In this document: positions 8,310 through 14,125 of the stretch, piece by piece
How the letters are laid out: each line of letters starts with the position of its first letter
Position numbering within the stretch: position 1 is the stretch's first letter
NCBI GenBank assembly: GCA_002402905.1
Contig: DHGT01000089.1
Span: forward strand, 34,565-57,139
Length of the DNA: 22,575 bases
Origin: Desulfatitalea sp. UBA4791
GTDB taxonomy: Bacteria > Desulfobacterota > Desulfobacteria > Desulfobacterales > Desulfosarcinaceae
Direction of reading: 5' to 3'
The notes under the pieces: model-generated
Databases searched by the model: none
Seen by the model: only the letters and a program-made list of their open reading frames with translations
What the model was told of the DNA's origin: nothing
Position numbers and translations under genes: made by a program

Positions 8310-9044
8310 ATGACGCACATGCCAACACATGGCGTGATCTCCAGTAAACATAAGCGATGGGAATACCACCCGGTCGCGCGATGGGTCGGTCTGCTTGCTT
8401 TCACCCTTTTTTTCGTTGGGTGTTGGCAGGATACCATTCACCTCGATGTGGATTTCGACAATCTCAATGGATTGGCAAAGGACGACCGCGTCTTGTTTGA
8501 AGGGAACCCGGCCGGAAAGGTGGCCGCCATCGAATACCGGCCGGAAGGCACGTACCGGGTCGCTCTCGAGGTGGATGAAGGGTATGCCCATGCCCTCACC
8601 GAGCATTCGCGGTTCTATGTGGCGGAAGACCCTGGCCGGCAGGGACATCAGGCCATCGTCATCGATCTGGTCGCCACCGGCGGCAAGCGACTCGAGGATG
8701 GCGCCACGGTGAACGGCGAAACCGGACCCCAAGACGTGTTTGCGCGCTGGAAACGGGAAATGGAAACCGGCCTGCAGTTCCTGCAGGAACAGGTTGAAAA
8801 GTTCAGCCGCGATGTTCAAGGCATACCGGAAAGCGATGCCTACAAGAAATTGAAGCGTTCCCTGCAGGATTGGGCCGAGGAGATGGAGCGCGCCGGCGAG
8901 GGCGCCCGCGACAAGATCGAACGCGAATGGTTGCCGCGCATCCAGCGAGAGCTCGACGCCCTCAAGGAGCAGTTCGAGTCGCGTGGCCAGGAGGAGCGGT
9001 TGGAACCCCTGGAAAAAGAGGTCGACCGGATCCGCAACATCTGA
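8310..9044 (+). CDS. MCE/MlaD-domain lipoprotein or anchored protein with C-terminal coiled coil
   Basis: A 244-aa envelope protein. The N-terminal region has a basic stretch, a hydrophobic segment (about 24-37) and FVGC with C38, an acceptable though imperfect lipobox; a simple membrane anchor is the alternative. Residues about 42-135 match the MCE domain of MlaD (VDFDNLNGLAKDDRVLFEG, AGKVAAIEYRPEGTYRVAL, then HSRFYVAED), which forms lipid-transport rings in the periplasm. Residues about 147-244 are strongly charged and heptad-like (EMETGLQFLQEQVEKF, RELDALKEQFESRG), a probable coiled coil. GAGGAG lies 9 bases upstream of the ATG. No MlaE permease or MlaF ATPase gene is nearby, so it is an orphan MCE protein that could work with a transporter encoded elsewhere. 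Confidence 0.8.
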   Translation: MTHMPTHGVISSKHKRWEYHPVARWVGLLAFTLFFVGCWQDTIHLDVDFDNLNGLAKDDRVLFEGNPAGKVAAIEYRPEGTYRVALEVDEGYAHALTEHSRFYVAEDPGRQGHQAIVIDLVATGGKRLEDGATVNGETGPQDVFARWKREMETGLQFLQEQVEKFSRDVQGIPESDAYKKLKRSLQDWAEEMERAGEGARDKIEREWLPRIQRELDALKEQFESRGQEERLEPLEKEVDRIRNI

Positions 9045-9061
9045 ATCGAGGTGTCAGCCTT

Positions 9062-9241
9062 ATGGCCATCCGACTACTGGCGCGAGAACTCTACCGTCAG
9101 CAAAAGGTCGTGGAAGATCTCGAACATAGATTGGCCGTCGGCCCTCCGGCCGATCAGGAAAAGATCAAAGAGGCCCTGCGCAAGGCGAGGGCGGAGCGGG
9201 ACTATCTGCGCCGGGCGCTCGATGGAAAAATCGGGCGCTGA
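9062..9241 (+). CDS. small charged helical protein (59 aa), unknown function
   Basis: A 59-aa, highly charged protein beginning MAIRLLARELYRQQKVVEDL and ending in RDYLRRALDGKIGR. The pattern of Leu/Ala heptads and alternating Glu/Arg/Lys suggests a single helical hairpin or coiled coil. It starts 17 bp after the MCE gene and has GAGGTG about 9 bases upstream of the ATG, so it is probably translated from the same transcript. It stops 4 bp before the convergent TauE/SafE gene's stop. I recognise no family; it might be an accessory to the MCE protein, whose C-terminus is also coiled coil (inference from position only). Confidence 0.65.
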   Translation: MAIRLLARELYRQQKVVEDLEHRLAVGPPADQEKIKEALRKARAERDYLRRALDGKIGR

Positions 9242-9245
9242 TCGA

Positions 9246-9611
9246 TCACTTCTTGAAAAACATGTAGGCTGCCAATCCCACCAGGATGACGGCAAAAATC
9301 CTTTTGAAATTGGCCGTGGTGACGTGTTCCACCAGCCGCGCGCCGATCTGGGCACCGATGATGCCACCGACCCCCAGAAGGATTCCGGCCCGGTAATCGA
9401 CATTGGCCAGTTTGTTGTGAGCCACGAGCGCGGAGATGGAGATCACCAGGATCGCCAGAAAAGAGGTGCCAACCGCTTTTTGTGCCGCATACCCCATGAA
9501 CAGCAGAAGGGGAACCATCAGAAAGCCGCCGCCCAGTCCCGAAAAAGAGGCGCCGATACCGACCAGTACGCCGAACAGGGCCATCAGGATCAAATTCGCA
9601 TTCGCACTCAT
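9246..9611 (-). CDS. half-size TauE/SafE (TSUP) family transporter
   Basis: A 121-aa hydrophobic protein with about four membrane helices. The N-terminal GVLVGIGASFSGLGGGFLMVP is the signature of the sulfite exporter TauE/SafE family, which moves small sulfur-containing or organic anions across the inner membrane; GVGGIIGAQIGARL is the usual second signature. Typical members have two such halves (about 250 aa). This protein ends with LVGLAAYMFFKK after one half, with no sign of frameshift, and the sequence just downstream belongs to the convergent gene. Half-length members could act as dimers. AAAGG precedes the ATG by about 9 bases. The gene follows the J-domain gene on the same strand with 96 bp between them. 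The substrate is unknown; sulfite or a related anion is a guess from the family. Confidence 0.85.
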   Translation of the reverse strand: MSANANLILMALFGVLVGIGASFSGLGGGFLMVPLLLFMGYAAQKAVGTSFLAILVISISALVAHNKLANVDYRAGILLGVGGIIGAQIGARLVEHVTTANFKRIFAVILVGLAAYMFFKK

Positions 9612-9707
9612 CCATGAACCTTTCTATAAGAAACCATTCTACAAGCCCCACACGCCATTTTCTGGAAATCCACTGCCGTCCCTATTTGGACCCCGGTCGC
9701 GGCTTTG

Positions 9708-10697
9708 TCAACGCCGTTTTTTGGACAGGACCTGGTAATAGTCGCTCAACTTGCGGAACACCTCCGGGTCGCCGCCCTGATCCGGATGAAATTTGAGCGC
9801 CAGCTTGCGGTACAGGCGCGTCAATGACGCCTGGTCGATGGTTTTCAGCTCCTTCCAGGGCATGCCGAACAAGCGGCCGGCCTCTTCGATTTTGATCTGC
9901 ACGCTGCGTGGCGGATGGTAGACGCGGTGGCGGCGGATAAAGTCCTCCACATAGGCCTGCCAAGGCGATGCGTGGGGAGCCTGGTAATCGAAATACATGA
10001 TGGCATACTTGACCAGGTCCTCGCGCAGGCCGTTGGGTTCCGCCGCGTCTTCCCAGAACCCCGGATCCGCGTTGAGGCGGCACAGTCGGGAGGTGAAAAA
10101 GGCGTCCATCTGTTCTAATAGTGACCGGTCCGGCGACTCTTCCGGGGCAAAGCGTTTCAGCTCGAAGATCACCGAAACATAAAGAGCGCGCTGGTGGTTC
10201 CTGAGGGCGCGCTCCTCGGCCAGAAAGTACTGTTCCAACTCGTCCCGGGACTTGGCGTGCAGCGGCCGGAAGACTTTTTCCGGCACGCGGTGGATGTGGC
10301 GCTGTTCACTGTGGCCGAAACGCAGGTAGTGGTAGCGGCGCTTGTCGAAAAGATGAATCGGTTGCGACGGGGTCTGGGAAGAGGTCAGGGCCGCTGGTGG
10401 ATGCGTCTGCCGCCGGCTGCGATCGAACCCTATGATGACCCGCTGAATGTGGGGCTCGAGAAAGTCGAACAAAATTCGGTCCAGGTCATCGGAGTCGACC
10501 GCTATGCCGGCACTTTCGAGGGCGTCAAGCACGGCTTCATCATAATAGTAGCCGTTGCCGCCTACGTAGACGATATGGCGCGAGGGGTCCGATCCCAGGT
10601 CGAACAGGTCGCGACTTTTCATCCGGCCACCTTCGGGATAGGAGTGGCGGATCAGGTAGTGGGTCTTCCCCTGCTTTTTGATTCGGGCAAGGTACAT
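9708..10697 (-). CDS. protein with C-terminal J domain and uncharacterised N-terminal region
   Basis: A 329-aa protein. The last ~60 residues are a J domain: helix II SLTRLYRKLALKFHPDQGG with HPD at 304-306, then DPEVFRKLSDYYQVLSKKRR. J domains stimulate the ATPase of DnaK-type Hsp70, so this is likely a specialised co-chaperone. The J domain is C-terminal, and the zinc-finger and substrate-binding domains of DnaJ are absent. The N-terminal ~250 residues (opens MYLARIKKQGKTHYLIRHSY; contains RHIVYVGGNGYYYDE) match no domain that I recognise; the opening resembles the first beta-hairpin of some transposase families, but no catalytic residues follow. A weak ribosome-binding site precedes the ATG. 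The gene lies 76 bp downstream of the DtxR-family regulator on the same strand and may be co-transcribed with it. Confidence 0.82.
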   Translation of the reverse strand: MYLARIKKQGKTHYLIRHSYPEGGRMKSRDLFDLGSDPSRHIVYVGGNGYYYDEAVLDALESAGIAVDSDDLDRILFDFLEPHIQRVIIGFDRSRRQTHPPAALTSSQTPSQPIHLFDKRRYHYLRFGHSEQRHIHRVPEKVFRPLHAKSRDELEQYFLAEERALRNHQRALYVSVIFELKRFAPEESPDRSLLEQMDAFFTSRLCRLNADPGFWEDAAEPNGLREDLVKYAIMYFDYQAPHASPWQAYVEDFIRRHRVYHPPRSVQIKIEEAGRLFGMPWKELKTIDQASLTRLYRKLALKFHPDQGGDPEVFRKLSDYYQVLSKKRR

Positions 10698-10773
10698 ATC
10701 GGGTTTCTCGACGACGAATAGTATTTATGGTTGCTTGTTGGAATCGTTTGGCTCAAGAAGGGGCGGGCGAGCA

Positions 10774-11283
10774 TCACTCCGGGCTGGCGAGGTTTTTCCT
10801 GAGCGCTTCGATGCACTGGTCGCAATTGGCCTGTCGGCGATTGCCGCCGGCACAGTAGTTCAGAAATGACTGAATCCAATCTTGACCCGCCCGTGGACAG
10901 GTAAAAATATATTCAATGAAGCAGACTAGGCGTTCGATGGTTTTTGGATCGATGGCGTGCTCCATTTTGCAGGCCGAGGTTTCAGCTGTCAGCGGGTCGA
11001 TTTGAAGAACCTTCAGAAGGAACTCCTTGATCACTGCATGACGATGGGCGATGTCGCGGGCGATGCGTTTTCCCTTGGCCGTCAGGGTAATGTAACTGTA
11101 GGGCTGGTAGTTGATGTACCCTTTTTCCGAGAGGGCTTTCAGACCGCCGGTGACCGAGCCCCGTTGGATTTGCAAGCGATCGGCAATCTCCTTGGCTCTG
11201 GCGACTTTCTGGGTCTCTTCGAGTTCCAGAATTGCCTCTAGGTAATTTTCCAGGCTATCGGAAAGATCGTCGCTTGTAGACAT
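10774..11283 (-). CDS. DtxR/MntR-family metal-dependent transcriptional repressor
   Basis: A 169-aa metal-sensing regulator. Residues 10-60 form the winged helix (SLENYLEAILELEE, EIADRLQIQRGSVTGGLKALSEKGYI), followed by the dimerisation/metal domain. Metal ligands are visible: H82 and E87 (IAHRHAVIKEFL) and C105, E108, H109 (ETSACKMEHAID). Cys at the 105 position is DtxR/IdeR-like (iron), where MntR has Glu. The C-terminus lacks an SH3 domain and instead has additional cysteines (C121, C129, C144, C154, C157). The start at 11283 is supported by AAAGGAG six bases upstream; a TTG 15 bases further up overlaps that Shine-Dalgarno. It is divergent from feoA, and a DtxR-box-like palindrome lies between them, so it most likely represses feoAB with Fe(II) and may regulate itself. 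Confidence 0.92.
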   Translation of the reverse strand: MSTSDDLSDSLENYLEAILELEETQKVARAKEIADRLQIQRGSVTGGLKALSEKGYINYQPYSYITLTAKGKRIARDIAHRHAVIKEFLLKVLQIDPLTAETSACKMEHAIDPKTIERLVCFIEYIFTCPRAGQDWIQSFLNYCAGGNRRQANCDQCIEALRKNLASPE

Positions 11284-11307
11284 CCTGTCTCCTTTCAATT
11301 TGGCCTG

Positions 11308-11336
11308 AAAATAACATCCCTGTCTTTATTAGTCAA
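11308..11336 (-). promoter_or_regulatory. sigma70-type promoter for the DtxR-family gene
   Basis: On the minus strand TTGACT (11336-11331) and TATTTT (11313-11308) are separated by exactly 17 bp. The match is 5/6 and 4/6. The -10 lies about 25 bp upstream of the ATG at 11283, giving a short leader that includes the AAAGGAG site. Confidence 0.5.
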
Positions 11337-11369
11337 AGTTAAAAAAATAGGTTACACAATAAAAACGTG

Positions 11370-11396
11370 TTGACAACACTGAAAGTTAGGTATAGC
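11370..11396 (+). promoter_or_regulatory. promoter of the feoAB operon
   Basis: A perfect TTGACA (11370-11375) is followed after 15 bp by TATAGC (11391-11396, 4/6). The spacing is short, which is common for repressed promoters. The -10 is embedded in the palindrome at 11385-11400, so a bound regulator would block polymerase directly. Confidence 0.5.
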
Positions 11397-11400
11397 TAAC
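11385..11400. promoter_or_regulatory. DtxR-box-like operator palindrome
   Basis: GTTAGGTATAGCTAAC is an inverted repeat with 14 of 16 positions paired (GTTAG/CTAAC arms, one central mismatch pair). Aligned to the classical DtxR/IdeR box (TTAGGTTAGGCTAACCTAA) about 13 of 19 positions agree. It sits between the divergent DtxR-family gene and feoA and covers the feoA -10 element. Iron-dependent repression of feoAB is the natural inference. Confidence 0.6.
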
Positions 11401-11445
11401 ATTCCCAAACTTTCCAGAACCATGCAGATTTTCGGGAGGCGCGAT

Positions 11446-11682
11446 ATGCCGAGAGTAAATATGAGACAGATGAGATCCAAACAGTCCGGGACCATTGCCG
11501 CCATCACCGCGGCCGGTGAATTGGGGCGTCGCATCCGTGATATGGGGCTGGTGCCGGGCACCCGCATCACCGTCCAGGGCCGGGCGCCGCTGTATGACCC
11601 GGTGGCCTTGCGTTTGATGGGATTCACCTTAACATTACGGAACAGCGAAGCCGATTATATCGATGTGGAGGTAGACGATTAA
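11446..11682 (+). CDS. feoA: FeoA, ferrous iron transport accessory protein
   Basis: A 78-aa SH3-like cytoplasmic protein that works with FeoB in Fe(II) uptake. Family signatures are SGTIAAITAAGELGRRIRDMGLVPGTRITVQGRAPLYDPVALRLMGF in short form: the MGLVPGT core (about residues 34-40), the APLYDPV loop and the final LTLRNSEADYIDVE strand. I place the start at 11446 because GGGAGG lies six bases upstream; an ATG at 11422 would add eight residues without a ribosome-binding site. The stop is 1 bp from the feoB start, so the two genes are translationally coupled. Expression probably comes from the promoter at 11370 under control of the divergent DtxR-type regulator. Confidence 0.95.
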   Translation: MPRVNMRQMRSKQSGTIAAITAAGELGRRIRDMGLVPGTRITVQGRAPLYDPVALRLMGFTLTLRNSEADYIDVEVDD

Positions 11683-11683
11683 C

Positions 11684-13897
11684 ATGGAAGCCATGATCGC
11701 CCTGGCCGGCAACCCGAACTGCGGCAAAACCACCCTGTTCAACAGCCTCACCGGGGCACGTCAGCACGTGGGCAACTATCCGGGCGTGACCGTCGAGAAG
11801 AAAGAGGGCATCTACCGCCTCAACGGCCACAGGTTCAACATCGTCGATCTGCCCGGAACTTACTCCCTGACCGCCTATTCTCTCGAGGAGGTGGTGGCCC
11901 GTGACTTTTTGATCAATGAAAAGCCTGGCGTGGTGATCAATATCGTGGATGCCTCCAACCTGGAGCGTAACTTGTACCTGACGCTGCAGTTCATCGAGAT
12001 GGGCATGCCGGTGTGCATTGCCTTGAACATGATCGACATGGCTTACAGCCGCGGGATCAAGATCGACCACGAGGCCCTTTCGCGTTTGCTTGGCGTTCCG
12101 GTGGTGCCGACCATGGCCCGCAGCGGACAGGGCAAGGAGGATCTGATCCGGGCCGCGCGCCAGGTGCTTGAAAAGGAAGGCGGGCGAACCGAACTGAAGA
12201 TTTCCTATGGGCCGGATATCGACGTCGGATTGGATCGAATGGAAGCCATCATCCGCGAAGCCGATTTCATGACCGATACCTATCCCTCCCGCTGGCTCGC
12301 CCTTAAGTATATGGAAAGCGACGAGCAGATTCGTTGCCTCGGCAAGCAGCGCGATGCCCAGACGGCCGAGAAGTTGGAAGGCATCGTTCAAGAGGTCGCC
12401 AATCACCTCCAGTTGACCATCGACAGCTTTCCCGAGGCCATCATCGCCGATTACCGTTACGGTTATATCCGCTCCGTGCTCAAGCAGGGCGTTATCAGCT
12501 ACAGCGGCGACCGCAACCGCTTGTTCGTTTCCGATAAGATCGACAAGGTGGTGGTGAACCGCTTCGCCGGCCCGCTGATCATGCTGGGCGTGCTGTTGGG
12601 GCTCTACCATTTTACATTTACATACAGCGAGGTGCCGGTGGCCTGGACCGAGGCGATGTTCGGCTGGCTGGGCGGGATGGTGGACACGTATATGTCCGAC
12701 GGCCTGCTCAAATCCATGATCATATCGGGGGTCATCGACGGCGTTGGCGGGGTGCTCGGTTTCGTGCCCCTGATCATGTTCATGTTTTTTGGCATCGCCA
12801 TTCTGGAGGACTCGGGCTACCTGGCCCGGGTGGCTTTCATGCTCGACCGCGTGTTCCGCACCTTCGGGCTCCACGGCAGTTCGGTGATGGCCTTTATCGT
12901 TTCGGGGGGAATTGCCGGCGGATGCGCGGTGCCGGGCGTGATGGCCACGCGGACCCTTAAATCCCCCCGCGAGCGCCTGGCCACCCTGCTCACCGTGCCG
13001 TTCATGAACTGCGGCGCCAAGCTGCCGGTGTTCGCATTGCTGGTGGCCGCCTTTTTCGCGGAAAAAGAGGCGCTCATGATGTTCGCCATCACCATCGTCT
13101 CCTGGATCGGGGCCCTGTTGGTGGCCAAGCTGCTGCGCACCACGGTGATCAAGGGTGCATCGACGCCGTTTGTCATGGAGCTGCCCCCCTACCGTCTGCC
13201 CACCTTCAAAGGGTTGCTGATCCACACCTGGGAGCGAACCTGGCAGTACATCAAAAAGGCCGGCACCGTGATTCTGGGTATTTCGATCATCTTGTTCGCC
13301 CTGATGACCTTTCCCCGCCTGCCGACCGACCAGACCGCCGTATTCGATGCCCAGCGCGAGGCCTTGCGCGCAGCGCAGCCGGCCTCCATCGCCAGCGAAC
13401 CCGATGCCGCGGCAGACGGGACCGACCTGTCGGAGGCCGCCCGTGCCGTTCATTTACAGCTGCTGAAAATCGAGGCGGCCGAGGCCGAGGCGGCCCTGAG
13501 ACACTCCATCGCCGGCCGGGTCGGCACGGGTTTGGAAACCCTGAGCCGCTGGGCCGGCCTGGATTGGCGCACCAATATCGCCCTGGTGGGCGGCTTCGCG
13601 GCCAAGGAGGTGATCGTGGCCACCCTGGGCACCGCCTACTCGCTGGGAGCGGTCGATCCCGAAGAGAGCCGCTCGCTTTCCGAGACCCTGGCCCGCTCGC
13701 CCCAATGGCGGCCATTGACCGCGTTGAGCCTGATCATCTTCGTCATGTTCTATGCCCCTTGCTTCGTCTCCCTGGTGTGCATCGTGCGGGAGGCCGGTTC
13801 CTGGAAGTGGGGTCTTTTTTCCATGGTCTTCAACACGATATTGGCTTTTACGCTATCCGTGGCCGTGTTCCAGGTCGGCCGGTTGGCCGGTTTTTAG
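11684..13897 (+). CDS. feoB: FeoB, Fe(II) transporter with N-terminal GTPase domain
   Basis: A 737-aa inner-membrane ferrous iron transporter. The cytosolic G domain shows G1 GNPNCGKT (9-16), the switch region YPGVTVEKKEG (32-42), G3 DLPG (55-58) and G4 NMID (115-118). A helical GDI-like linker follows to about residue 270. The membrane domain begins around 285 with the Gate motifs SGGIAGGCAVPGVMATRTL and LTVPFMNCGAKLPVF, whose cysteines are conserved. A variable Ala/Glu-rich loop at about 542-612 (EAAEAEAALRHS) separates later helices; such a loop is common but this one is long. The C-terminal NIALVGGFAAKEVIV and MFYAPCFVSL segments are typical. The gene is intact. It follows feoA by 1 bp and precedes the Cys-rich peptide by 10 bp, forming a classical feoAB-plus-accessory operon. 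Confidence 0.97.
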   Translation: MEAMIALAGNPNCGKTTLFNSLTGARQHVGNYPGVTVEKKEGIYRLNGHRFNIVDLPGTYSLTAYSLEEVVARDFLINEKPGVVINIVDASNLERNLYLTLQFIEMGMPVCIALNMIDMAYSRGIKIDHEALSRLLGVPVVPTMARSGQGKEDLIRAARQVLEKEGGRTELKISYGPDIDVGLDRMEAIIREADFMTDTYPSRWLALKYMESDEQIRCLGKQRDAQTAEKLEGIVQEVANHLQLTIDSFPEAIIADYRYGYIRSVLKQGVISYSGDRNRLFVSDKIDKVVVNRFAGPLIMLGVLLGLYHFTFTYSEVPVAWTEAMFGWLGGMVDTYMSDGLLKSMIISGVIDGVGGVLGFVPLIMFMFFGIAILEDSGYLARVAFMLDRVFRTFGLHGSSVMAFIVSGGIAGGCAVPGVMATRTLKSPRERLATLLTVPFMNCGAKLPVFALLVAAFFAEKEALMMFAITIVSWIGALLVAKLLRTTVIKGASTPFVMELPPYRLPTFKGLLIHTWERTWQYIKKAGTVILGISIILFALMTFPRLPTDQTAVFDAQREALRAAQPASIASEPDAAADGTDLSEAARAVHLQLLKIEAAEAEAALRHSIAGRVGTGLETLSRWAGLDWRTNIALVGGFAAKEVIVATLGTAYSLGAVDPEESRSLSETLARSPQWRPLTALSLIIFVMFYAPCFVSLVCIVREAGSWKWGLFSMVFNTILAFTLSVAVFQVGRLAGF

Positions 13898-13907
13898 AGG
13901 AGGTGCC

Positions 13908-14084
13908 ATGCAGACCGCGATCGTCATCCTCATCGTCGCACTGGCCGGGTATTACCTGGTGCGGCGCTTTTACAAGAACGTCAAGAACAGCAACACCGAG
14001 GGGTGTTCCGGGGATTGCGCCTGTTGCGGCATGTCGCACAAAAACACATGCCAGATCGAAGATCACACCAAAACGGAGGAATGA
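13908..14084 (+). CDS. FeoB-associated Cys-rich membrane peptide
   Basis: A 58-aa protein with one transmembrane helix (about 3-19: TAIVILIVALAGYYLV), a basic stretch, then a cysteine cluster EGCSGDCACCGMSHKNTC (C33, C37, C39, C40, C48). This architecture matches the family annotated as FeoB-associated Cys-rich membrane protein, found next to feoB in many anaerobes and Gram-positives; its role is unproven, but it is often viewed as a functional stand-in for FeoC or an iron-handling tail. AGAGGAGG lies just upstream of the ATG, starting at the feoB stop, so the gene is co-transcribed with feoAB. A much longer in-frame reading from 13752 overlaps feoB and is not credible. Confidence 0.9.
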   Translation: MQTAIVILIVALAGYYLVRRFYKNVKNSNTEGCSGDCACCGMSHKNTCQIEDHTKTEE

Positions 14085-14125
14085 TCATCCACACCCCAGG
14101 ATGATCCAACAACAGGAGGCGCGCC

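Noticed and set aside
9708..10697. The J-domain protein as a transposase, from the resemblance of its first residues to some transposase N-termini.
   Set aside because: No DDE or other catalytic motif, no flanking inverted repeats or target duplications, and a clear HPD J domain at the end.
11624..13453. A 609-codon open frame on the minus strand.
   Set aside because: It is the antisense shadow of feoB; its His/Gly/Gln-rich composition is typical of the complement of GC-rich coding DNA.
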